A DNA stretch of 9,962 nucleotides from an uncultured Rothia sp. (lineage in GTDB: Bacteria > Actinomycetota > Actinomycetes > Actinomycetales > Micrococcaceae), in the NCBI RefSeq assembly GCF_937976295.1, contig NZ_CALJRY010000323.1:1-9962 (forward strand), in the 5' to 3' direction. This document shows, piece after piece, positions 1 to 5,317 of the stretch (position 1 is its first letter; each line of letters begins with the position of its first letter). The notes beneath the pieces were generated by a model. The model saw nothing but the letters and a program-made list of their open reading frames with translations, was not told the origin of the DNA and made no database searches. The translations under genes were made by a program, and so were the position numbers.

Positions 1-18
1 CCCTTGCAACAGAAAAAT

Positions 19-48
19 ACTATACGCGAGTTTTTGTGGTTCACGCAA
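19..48 (-). promoter_or_regulatory. Leftward sigma-70-like promoter
   Basis: Read on the minus strand, TTGCGT (positions 48-43) is followed after 18 bases by TATAGT (24-19), which matches the consensus -10 at five of six positions. Transcription would start near position 12 and run off the left edge. This suggests a divergent gene outside the window. The -35 match is only partial, so this is a prediction. Confidence 0.4.
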
Positions 49-66
49 GTTGGTTTAGGGTGAGCC

Positions 67-96
67 TGGACACATTGTTTGGGTGGGGTGTATGGG
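67..96 (+). promoter_or_regulatory. Possible promoter of the peroxiredoxin gene
   Basis: TGGACA (67-72) matches the -35 consensus at five of six positions. After 18 bases comes TATGGG (91-96), a weak -10. A start near 103 would give a leader of about 75 bases containing the 12-base tandem repeat and the hairpin that follow. The weak -10 keeps confidence low. Confidence 0.25.
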
Positions 97-105
97 ACAC
101 TAGTG

Positions 106-129
106 TGTGTACTGTGTTGTGTACTGTGT
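106..129 (+). repeat. 12-bp perfect tandem duplication
   Basis: The unit TGTGTACTGTGT occurs twice back to back (106-117 and 118-129) with no mismatch. It lies between the possible promoter and the start of the peroxiredoxin gene. It could be a slippage product or a pair of protein-binding sites; the sequence alone does not decide. Confidence 0.85.
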
Positions 130-130
130 G

Positions 131-146
131 GGGCGCATCCGCGCCC
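131..146 (+). other. GC hairpin in the peroxiredoxin leader
   Basis: GGGCGC (131-136) and GCGCCC (141-146) form a perfect 6-bp stem around an ATCC loop, 20 bases before the Shine-Dalgarno of the next gene. The following TTCCCCTGTTT is not a proper U-tract, so a terminator is unlikely. It is more plausibly a leader structure or operator. Confidence 0.5.
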
Positions 147-176
147 TTCCCCTGTTTATTGTTTTGAGGAGTATTG

Positions 177-653
177 ATGAGTGTTCGTCTTGAGCCGGGT
201 GTTCCGGCGCCTGCTTTTACCCTTGCTGATGCGTCGGGTGTGGAGCATAGCCTGAGTGATTATGCGGGTAGCAAGGTGATTTTGTATTTTTATCCGAAGG
301 CGTCGACTCCGGGTTGCACTAAGGAGGCGTGCGATTTCCGCGATAATTTGGCGTCGTTGAAGTCGTTGGGTTATGTGGTGCTGGGTGTTTCTCCGGATTC
401 GCCGGCGGCTATTGCGCGTTTTGCGGAGAAGGAGTCGTTGACGTTCCCGTTGCTGTCTGATGCTGATCATGCGGTGGCTGAGGCGTATGGTGCGTGGGGT
501 GAGAAGAAGAATTACGGCAGGGTGTATGAGGGCCTGATTCGTTCGACGTTTGTGATTGATGAGCAGGGTGTTATTTCTGTGGCTCAGTACAATGTGCGTG
601 CGACGGGTCATGTGGCGAAGTTGCGTCGTGATTTGGGTATTGATCCGAAGTAG
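177..653 (+). CDS. bcp: Thioredoxin-dependent thiol peroxidase (peroxiredoxin Q/BCP)
   Basis: A cytoplasmic peroxiredoxin of 158 residues, the usual length for the Bcp/PrxQ family. It reduces hydrogen peroxide and organic hydroperoxides with electrons from thioredoxin. The conserved active site is visible: T44-P-G-C47 is the peroxidatic cysteine, and C52, five residues later, is in the resolving position of atypical two-cysteine Bcp enzymes. The family-typical stretch RSTFVID follows near residue 120. I chose ATG at 177 because GAGGAG (166-171) lies 5 bases upstream; the in-frame TTG at 174 would leave only 2 bases. Codons end mostly in G or T, unlike mqo and the genes to its right. No partner gene shares the transcript; the next gene is a tRNA 200 bases away. 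Family assignment is firm; the physiological substrate is inferred. Confidence 0.95.
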   Translation: MSVRLEPGVPAPAFTLADASGVEHSLSDYAGSKVILYFYPKASTPGCTKEACDFRDNLASLKSLGYVVLGVSPDSPAAIARFAEKESLTFPLLSDADHAVAEAYGAWGEKKNYGRVYEGLIRSTFVIDEQGVISVAQYNVRATGHVAKLRRDLGIDPK

Positions 654-689
654 GGTCGTGCTTTCTGTGTTTGGGTAGCGCGAGTGGCG

Positions 690-715
690 GCGGCTCTGTG
701 CAGCGGCTCTGTGTG
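690..715 (+). repeat. 13-bp imperfect tandem duplication
   Basis: GCGGCTCTGTGCA (690-702) is followed directly by GCGGCTCTGTGTG (703-715); 11 of 13 bases match. It lies in the gap between bcp and the tRNA gene. No function is apparent. Confidence 0.7.
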
Positions 716-772
716 GGGTCGCTGTGCGGCGTGTTTGCGGGCTTTTTGCCCTATGGTGGTTGCTTTTAAAGC

Positions 773-801
773 TTGGAGAACCTTGGTTCCTGGTGTACAC
801 T
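773..801 (+). promoter_or_regulatory. Likely promoter of the tRNA-Leu gene
   Basis: TTGGAG (773-778) and TACACT (796-801) are 17 bases apart. Transcription would start near 808, leaving a 5' leader of about 45 bases to be trimmed by RNase P. The -10 is fair and the -35 is weak beyond TTG. Confidence 0.4.
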
Positions 802-852
802 AATTTTTTGTTGCCTCAGACGCATGCATCTTCGGGTGTGGGGTGACGCTAC

Positions 853-934
853 GCGCGAGTGGTGAAATTGGCAGACACGCAGGATTTAGGTTCCTGTGCC
901 TTATGGCGTGGGGGTTCAAGTCCCCCCTCGCGCA
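853..934 (+). tRNA. tRNA-Leu, anticodon UAG
   Basis: All arms of a class II tRNA can be drawn. The acceptor stem is GCGCGAG (853-859) with CTCGCGC (927-933), and the discriminator is A934. The D stem is GTG/CAC (862-864, 876-878). The anticodon stem is CAGGA/TCCTG around loop TTTAGGT, with anticodon TAG at 887-889. The long variable arm is GCC-TTAT-GGC (898-907). The T arm has 5 bp (GGGGG/CCCCC) around TTCAAGT. The long variable arm and A discriminator are leucine identity features. UAG reads CUA and, by wobble, other CUN codons. The 3' CCA is not encoded, so it must be added enzymatically. A terminator follows within 20 bases, so the gene appears to be transcribed alone. Confidence 0.97.
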
Positions 935-951
935 CACACATTTACATTGGC

Positions 952-987
952 CCCGCCGTCACGGTTTTCGTGGCGGCGGGTTCTCTT
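952..987 (+). terminator. Intrinsic terminator after tRNA-Leu
   Basis: CCCGCCGTCACG (952-963) pairs with CGTGGCGGCGGG (969-980) over 12 bp with one T-G wobble, around a GTTTT loop. A T-rich tail, TTCTCTT, follows (981-987). It begins 17 bases after the mature tRNA end. Confidence 0.85.
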
Positions 988-1018
988 GTATGTGCCTTGC
1001 CCTTGTATGTGCCTTGCC
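985..1018 (+). repeat. 17-bp perfect tandem duplication
   Basis: CTTGTATGTGCCTTGCC occurs at 985-1001 and again at 1002-1018 without mismatch. The first copy starts inside the T-rich tail of the tRNA terminator. The pair ends about 80 bases before the start of the binding-protein gene, so it lies in that gene's likely promoter region. It may be a recent duplication or a double binding site. Confidence 0.9.
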
Positions 1019-1100
1019 GGGGTGGGTGTGTCTCGCCCGGCTTGGTGTTGAACCGCTATCCTGAGAGATAAGCATCCGCGACGGAAGAGAGGACCCTCCC

Positions 1101-3233
1101 GTGCAGCATCAGCCTTATGCATCGTCAGCTGTTGGCACTTCTGATGCGCTGCTGCGAGCTACTGCTGGCTCGAGTGGCTTGAGTCGACGCGCCGTTTTGC
1201 GTTTTGGCGCGCTTTTTAGTGCTGGTTTGGCGCTTTCTGCGTGTTCTGGTCAGTCTTCTGCTGGTTCTTCGGCGAGTGCGTCGTCTGCTGATGCACGTCG
1301 TGTGTTTCGTTTTGCGCAGGGTGCGGCGCCGTTGGGTTTGGATCCGGCGTTGTTTCCTGTGGCGAGTACGTATCAGGTGACGGCGCAGGTTTTGCAGACG
1401 TTGTTGGTGGCGAATCATTACACGGGTGATCCTGAGGTTCAGGATTCTTTGTGTTCTGAGTGGACGGTTTCTGATGACCGTTTGACGCATACGTTTGTGT
1501 TGCGTGAGACGCATTTTAGTAGTGGCGTTGCGTTGACTGCGGATGCTGTGGTGCAGAATTTCCAGAGGTGGCAGGCGTTGGCTACGGGTGAGGGTACTGC
1601 TGCTTTGGCGGTGCCTGCTCAGCCGTTGTTTGCGTGGGGTTTTGGTGTGCCGAAGCCGGGTTCTATTGATCCTTCGGCGGTGGAGCCTGCGCCTGTTCAG
1701 GCGTCTCCGTCGGGTGCCGCTACTCCGAGCGCTTCCGCTACTGCTTCTGAGACTGCTACCCCGAGCGCATCCCCATCGGCTTCTGCGAGCGCTTCTGATG
1801 CCGCGAATCCGGGCGATACGAAGCCCGCGCAGAATGCTTCTTTACCGCATACTGTGCAGTCTTTCTTGCCGCTGGTTTCCTCGGTGGTGGCGAAGGATAA
1901 CTCTGTGGTGGTGACACTGTCGCGTCCTTCGTTGGCGTTCCCGCGTATTTTGGCGCAGCACGCGTTCGGTATTATTGATCCTTCGCTTTTTGGTGCTGAT
2001 CAGAAGCTGACGGGCAATCCGGTGGGTACGGGTGCGTTCCGTGTGGACTCGTTTGAGGACGGCACGGTGCGTCTGCTGAAGAATACTCATTTTGCTGGTC
2101 AGGCACCTGAGCTGGATGAGATTCAGATTTTGACCCTCACGTCGTCGGATAAGCGTTATTTTGCGCTGATGGAGGGTCATATTGATGCGTGTGATCAGGT
2201 GAATTCTTCTGATTTGGGTCAGTTGGCGCGTGATGGTTTTCAGACTCCGGCTCGTGACCCGTTCTCGCTGGTGTATTTGGGTTTGAATACGGCGCATCCG
2301 GTGTTGAGGAACATTTCGGTGCGTCGCGCTATTTCGCATGCGGTGGATCGTGGCGCGTTGCGCCAGTATTACCCGCAGGGTACGTCGGAAGCGCAGACGC
2401 TGATTTCGCCGTCGTTCCGCATTAAGACTGATGATGCGAAGGAATACACGGACCGCAATCAGGATATGGCGCGCTCGCTGTTGGCGACGGCTGGGTACGA
2501 CAATCAGGTGATTGAGTGCTACTACCCTGCTGATGTTTCTCTGCCGTGGATGGATACTCCGCAGAAGGTGTATTCGGAGATGGTGGCTTCGCTGATTGAG
2601 GTGGGCCTGAATATTAAGCCGGTGCCTCTGCCGTGGGCTGAGTATTTCGAGAAGAGCCGTGAGGTTTCTTCGGAGCGCGGTATTACGCTGGCTGGTTTCT
2701 ACGGCATGTACCGTGACCCGTATGCGTTCTTTGGTCCGGTGTTGGCACAGTTGATTGCTGAGCATCAGGTGCGTTCGTTGATTACGAATGCGCCCTCGGA
2801 TATGACGACGGGTTTGACGAAGAAGAATTCTGATGTTCCGTCTTCTCGCGGTGCGGATTCGAATGTGCAGATTTCTGCGACTCCGAGCCCGCAGCCGAGT
2901 TATTCACCGGATCCGTTGACTCCGGAGGAGGAGGCTTCGGCTTCTGCTTCGCCGAGTCCTTCGGCAACTCCTTCGCCGTCACCTACTGCTGTGGCGGTGG
3001 CGCCGTCACCTCGTTTTACTGAGATTATGGAGGCGATTCGCACCGCTGATTCTGCCGATTCGGTGGATTCGCAGCGTGATTTGTACGCGAAGGTTGTGTC
3101 TCAGTTGGGTCAGTTTATGCCGGCGGTTCCGTTGCTGCATGTGACGTCTAAGGTGGCGGTGAGCCGTGAGGTTCAGGGCTATCAGACGGAGCAGAATGCG
3201 ATTGAGCTGTTCGGTAGGTTGCGTAAGTCGTAA
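1101..3233 (+). CDS. Family-5 ABC transporter substrate-binding Tat lipoprotein
   Basis: An extracytoplasmic solute-binding protein of the SBP_bac_5 (oligopeptide/dipeptide/nickel) family, expected to be anchored to the outer face of the membrane and to hand peptides or another solute to an ABC permease. The N-terminus has a twin-arginine motif (S28-R29-R30-A-V-L-R), a hydrophobic stretch (35-45) and a lipobox L45-S-A-C48, so Tat export and lipidation at C48 are likely. Family hallmarks follow: an LDPALF segment near 80, LTADAVVQNF near 150, a GTGAFRV segment near 315, and a YLGLNTAHPVLRNISVRRAISHAVDR-type region near 390-415. At 710 residues it is much longer than the usual 500-550. The excess is two low-complexity inserts (about 194-247 and 570-637). 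The GTG start is supported by AGAGGA (1088-1093) 7 bases upstream. No permease or ATPase gene lies beside it and a terminator follows, so it is an orphan component here. The ligand cannot be read from the sequence. Confidence 0.9.
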   Translation: MQHQPYASSAVGTSDALLRATAGSSGLSRRAVLRFGALFSAGLALSACSGQSSAGSSASASSADARRVFRFAQGAAPLGLDPALFPVASTYQVTAQVLQTLLVANHYTGDPEVQDSLCSEWTVSDDRLTHTFVLRETHFSSGVALTADAVVQNFQRWQALATGEGTAALAVPAQPLFAWGFGVPKPGSIDPSAVEPAPVQASPSGAATPSASATASETATPSASPSASASASDAANPGDTKPAQNASLPHTVQSFLPLVSSVVAKDNSVVVTLSRPSLAFPRILAQHAFGIIDPSLFGADQKLTGNPVGTGAFRVDSFEDGTVRLLKNTHFAGQAPELDEIQILTLTSSDKRYFALMEGHIDACDQVNSSDLGQLARDGFQTPARDPFSLVYLGLNTAHPVLRNISVRRAISHAVDRGALRQYYPQGTSEAQTLISPSFRIKTDDAKEYTDRNQDMARSLLATAGYDNQVIECYYPADVSLPWMDTPQKVYSEMVASLIEVGLNIKPVPLPWAEYFEKSREVSSERGITLAGFYGMYRDPYAFFGPVLAQLIAEHQVRSLITNAPSDMTTGLTKKNSDVPSSRGADSNVQISATPSPQPSYSPDPLTPEEEASASASPSPSATPSPSPTAVAVAPSPRFTEIMEAIRTADSADSVDSQRDLYAKVVSQLGQFMPAVPLLHVTSKVAVSREVQGYQTEQNAIELFGRLRKS
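1680..1841 (+). repeat. First Ser/Ala/Pro/Thr-rich insert in the binding protein
   Basis: Residues 194-247 are almost entirely S, A, P, T and E, with repeated PSAS and SASA words. The DNA repeats short units such as CCGAGCGC. The segment sits between LTADAVVQNFQRW and the SVVAKDNSVVVTL strand, where family members normally have a short loop. It is expected to be disordered and exposed, and is a possible target of O-mannosylation (inference). Confidence 0.85.
2868..3011 (+). repeat. Second Ser/Pro/Ala-rich insert in the binding protein
   Basis: Residues 590-637 contain SATPSPQPSYSP, an acidic EEE, then alternating SAS and SPSP words. With the polar lead-in from about 570 it separates the RDPYAFFGPVL region from the C-terminal helix and P-x-x-P-L-L segment of the fold. 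The reading frame stays open on both sides, so this is an in-frame expansion and not a break. Confidence 0.85.
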
Positions 3234-3257
3234 CCTGTATATTTGATGGTTTGGTGA

Positions 3258-3289
3258 GGGGCGCATCCCGGTTGGGGTGCGCCCCTTTT
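3258..3289 (+). terminator. Intrinsic terminator of the binding-protein gene
   Basis: GGGGCGCATCCC (3258-3269) pairs with GGGGTGCGCCCC (3274-3285) over 12 bp with one T-G wobble, around a GGTT loop. TTTT follows. It lies 25 bases after the stop codon and makes this gene a single-gene transcription unit. Confidence 0.92.
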
Positions 3290-3517
3290 CGCTACCTCGG
3301 GGGGCTTCGAGGCTTTCAGTGGAGCTTTCGGGAGCCGGTGCATGGTTGCTTCTGGGGGCATTGCTGAGACTGCTTTTGGGTTGTTGGCGGCGGGTGTAGC
3401 AAATGCACGCGGTTACAGGTCTTTTCGACCCTAAGAGATTTATTGATATGAACTGCAACACTCTCTCTCGTTTTGTGGATTCTGGCTATGCCAACCCCGC
3501 TAAAAGGAGTAGGCTAG
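3290..3517. other. Intergenic gap before mqo, no gene seen
   Basis: No reading frame here looks like a protein and no tRNA-like fold is visible. The left part, to about 3400, is G/T-rich with loosely repeated GGCTT(T)C-GAG words. A very weak promoter for mqo may be TTCGAC (3424-3429) with TATGAA (3447-3452), 17 bases apart. A strong Shine-Dalgarno AAGGAG (3504-3509) sits at the right end. The strand-composition change of the window falls in or just after this gap. Confidence 0.5.
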
Positions 3518-3538
3518 ATGATGTACCCCACATTCACT

Positions 3539-3555
3539 GTGCCCAGGCCGGGCAC
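3539..3555 (+). other. Inverted repeat in the mqo leader
   Basis: GTGCCC (3539-3544) and GGGCAC (3550-3555) are perfectly complementary around AGGCC. The repeat lies between two possible start sites of mqo (ATG 3518 and GTG 3578), each with its own Shine-Dalgarno. If the later start is real, this is a hairpin in the 5' leader just ahead of the ribosome site and could tune translation. Confidence 0.5.
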
Positions 3556-3577
3556 CCGCACCCTAAGGGAGAATTCA

Positions 3578-5059
3578 GTGGTAGCACGTACTGAACGAAC
3601 CGACGTCGTCCTGGTCGGCGGCGGCATCATGAGCGCCACCCTCGGTGTGTTCCTCAAGGAACTCGAACCGAGCTGGAACATCGTCCTGCTCGAACGCCTC
3701 GATAAGGCCGCTCAGGAATCCTCCAACCCCTGGAACAACGCAGGTACCGGCCACTCGGCACTGTGCGAACTCAACTACGCCCCCGCTGGCCCCGACGGCA
3801 CCGTCTCGGCTGCTAAGGCGCTGAACATCAACGAGCAGTTCCAGGTTTCCCGCCAGTTCTGGGCATCCCTGGTTGAAGAGAAGATTCTGGACAACACCGA
3901 CTTCATCAACCCGGTCCCCCACATGTCCCTGGTCTTCGGTGAAGACCACTCCAAGTACCTGGCTGCACGCTACGATTCCTTCCGCAAGGAGAAGCTCTTC
4001 GAGCGCATGGAATTCTCCACCGAGCGGGAGAAGATTGCCGAGTGGGCACCGCTGACCGTCAACGGCCGCAAGGGCAACGAGCCGATTGCCGCAACTTGGT
4101 CCCCCGAAGGTACCGACGTTGACTTCGGCGCCCTCACCCAGCAGATGATTGACCACCTGCAGACCAAGGGTGTTGAGGTTCGCTACGGCTACCAGGTCAC
4201 CAACCTGAACCGCGAATCCAACGGCTCCTGGACCGTTGATGCCGTCAACCGCATCAACAAGGAAGAGCCGCTGACCATCAACGCGAAGTTCGTCTTCCTC
4301 GGTGCCGGTGGCGGCGCCCTGCACCTGCTGCAGAAGTCCGGCATTGAAGAGGGTAAGGGCTACGGCGGCTTCCCCGTCTCCGGCCTGTTCCTGCGCAACA
4401 CCCACGAGGCAACCGCAAACCAGCACAACGCTAAGGTGTACGGTCAGGCTTCGGTGGGCGCACCTCCCATGTCTGTGCCCCACCTGGACACCCGCTACGT
4501 GGACGGCAAGCGCGCTCTCATGTTCGGCCCCTACGCTGGTTTCAAGACGAACTTCTTGAAGCAGGGTTCCCTGCTGGATCTGCCGCTGTCCCTGCGCCCG
4601 CACAACATCTACCCGATGACCCGTGCAGGCATCGACAACCTCTCCCTGGTCAAGTACCTGCTCTCCGAGCTGGTCAAGGACAAGAACGCACGCCTCGAGT
4701 CGCTGTACCAGTACTACCCCGAGGCTAACGGCGGCGAGTGGGAGCTCATCGAGGCCGGCCAGCGCGTCCAGATTATGAAGAAGGACGCGAAGAAGGGCGG
4801 CATCCTGCAGTTCGGTACCGAGGTTGTTTCTGCAGCTGACGGCTCCATTGCGGCTCTGCTGGGCGCATCCCCCGGTGCTTCTACTGCGGCTCCGATTATG
4901 CTGAACCTGCTGGCTAAGTGCTTCCCCTCCAAGATTGCCGGTTGGGAGCCTCGCCTGAAGGAGCTCATCCCCGGTTACGGCGTGAAGCTCAACGATAACC
5001 ACGACCTGGCTGATGAGCTGATGGCTCACACCGCTAAGGTTCTGGGTATTCACAACTAG
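3578..5059 (+). CDS. mqo: Malate:quinone oxidoreductase
   Basis: A peripheral membrane FAD enzyme of the TCA cycle that oxidises malate to oxaloacetate and passes electrons to quinone. The protein has 493 residues from the GTG start, the usual family length. The N-terminal dinucleotide-binding motif is TDVVLVGGGIMSATLG (residues 8-23), typical of Mqo. The Mqo signatures NNAGTGHSALCELNYAP near 60 and FLGAGGGALHLLQ near 240 follow, then a C-terminal LLGASPGASTA flavin-site segment. AAGGGAGA (3565-3572) lies 5 bases before GTG 3578, and the family motif then starts 8 residues in. The ATG at 3518, also with a good Shine-Dalgarno, would add 20 residues with no family resemblance. Codons are strongly C-ending in the first two thirds, which suggests high expression. 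No classical terminator follows; only an AT-rich hairpin (5059-5078) is seen. Confidence 0.96.
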   Translation: MVARTERTDVVLVGGGIMSATLGVFLKELEPSWNIVLLERLDKAAQESSNPWNNAGTGHSALCELNYAPAGPDGTVSAAKALNINEQFQVSRQFWASLVEEKILDNTDFINPVPHMSLVFGEDHSKYLAARYDSFRKEKLFERMEFSTEREKIAEWAPLTVNGRKGNEPIAATWSPEGTDVDFGALTQQMIDHLQTKGVEVRYGYQVTNLNRESNGSWTVDAVNRINKEEPLTINAKFVFLGAGGGALHLLQKSGIEEGKGYGGFPVSGLFLRNTHEATANQHNAKVYGQASVGAPPMSVPHLDTRYVDGKRALMFGPYAGFKTNFLKQGSLLDLPLSLRPHNIYPMTRAGIDNLSLVKYLLSELVKDKNARLESLYQYYPEANGGEWELIEAGQRVQIMKKDAKKGGILQFGTEVVSAADGSIAALLGASPGASTAAPIMLNLLAKCFPSKIAGWEPRLKELIPGYGVKLNDNHDLADELMAHTAKVLGIHN

Positions 5060-5089
5060 TTTTCAGTTAGTTGAAAACAGTATCTGACA

Positions 5090-5109
5090 AGGCTTTTTGA
5101 GGCTTTTCG
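5090..5109 (+). repeat. 10-bp near-perfect tandem duplication after mqo
   Basis: AGGCTTTTTG (5090-5099) is followed directly by AGGCTTTTCG (5100-5109), with 9 of 10 bases equal. It lies 30 bases after the mqo stop. It is T-rich but has no stem before it, so it is a poor terminator candidate. Confidence 0.6.
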
Positions 5110-5136
5110 GGGTGGTGACCCTCTCTAGCTGACCAA

Positions 5137-5151
5137 CAGATAAACTATCTG
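5137..5151. promoter_or_regulatory. Palindrome between mqo and the YihY-family gene
   Basis: CAGATA-AAC-TATCTG is a perfect 15-base inverted repeat. Its right arm overlaps a second inverted repeat, TCTGC-ACTC-GCAGA (5148-5161), so as RNA the two stems could not form together. It may be an operator for the downstream gene or part of its leader. No regulator gene is nearby. Confidence 0.45.
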
Positions 5152-5186
5152 CACTCGCAGAAAAATACGGGAGGGTCCGAAAACCC

Positions 5187-5238
5187 TATAATGTCACCGC
5201 AGGGGCGGGAAGGACAGCTCATTGTTCTCCCCGCCCCT
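5187..5238 (+). promoter_or_regulatory. TATAAT box and start-proximal hairpin of the YihY-family gene
   Basis: TATAAT (5187-5192) is a perfect -10 box, but nothing resembling a -35 lies 16-18 bases upstream. Starting near 5199, the transcript would begin almost at once with AGGGGCGGG (5201-5209), which pairs perfectly with CCCGCCCCT (5230-5238). This puts a 9-bp hairpin at the 5' end of a leader of about 120 bases. AGGGT (5172-5176) and ACCCT (5183-5187) form a further inverted repeat touching the -10. Confidence 0.4.
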
Positions 5239-5317
5239 TCTGCACGCCCGTACTCTCTCAACCGAGCGAGCAGGCAGTCACATGTGTACATCTTCACCAC
5301 TCATTCAAGGAGCCCCA

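Noticed and set aside
739..751. GGGC-TTTTT-GCCC as a terminator of bcp
   Set aside because: The stem is only 4 bp and no T-tract follows; it lies nearly 90 bases after the stop codon.
156..800. A 214-codon antisense frame covering bcp
   Set aside because: Arginine/threonine-rich shadow of a firmly identified peroxiredoxin.
853..1018. tRNA-Leu as an integration site for a mobile element
   Set aside because: No copy of the tRNA 3' end, no integrase and no foreign-looking genes follow; the 17-bp repeat is unrelated to the tRNA sequence.
843..1122. Short open frames across the tRNA and its terminator on both strands
   Set aside because: They overlap a complete tRNA-Leu and hairpin; there is no ribosome site and no recognisable protein.
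1842..2765. A 307-codon antisense frame within the binding-protein gene
   Set aside because: The product is extremely R/H/Q-rich, as expected from reading a G/T-rich gene backwards.
3403..3594. 63-codon frame in the gap before mqo
   Set aside because: It overlaps the mqo leader in another frame, lacks a Shine-Dalgarno and its product has no hydrophobic core or motif.
3575..5053. A 492-codon open frame antisense to nearly all of mqo
   Set aside because: Mqo is certain on the + strand. Strong C-ending codon bias suppresses stops on the opposite strand; the antisense protein is V/L/G/Q-rich and resembles no fold.
5188..5200. ATAATG word as half of a dif recombination site
   Set aside because: The required right half (TTATGT-like) is absent here, and I found no TTATGT word on the + strand to complete a site elsewhere in the window.
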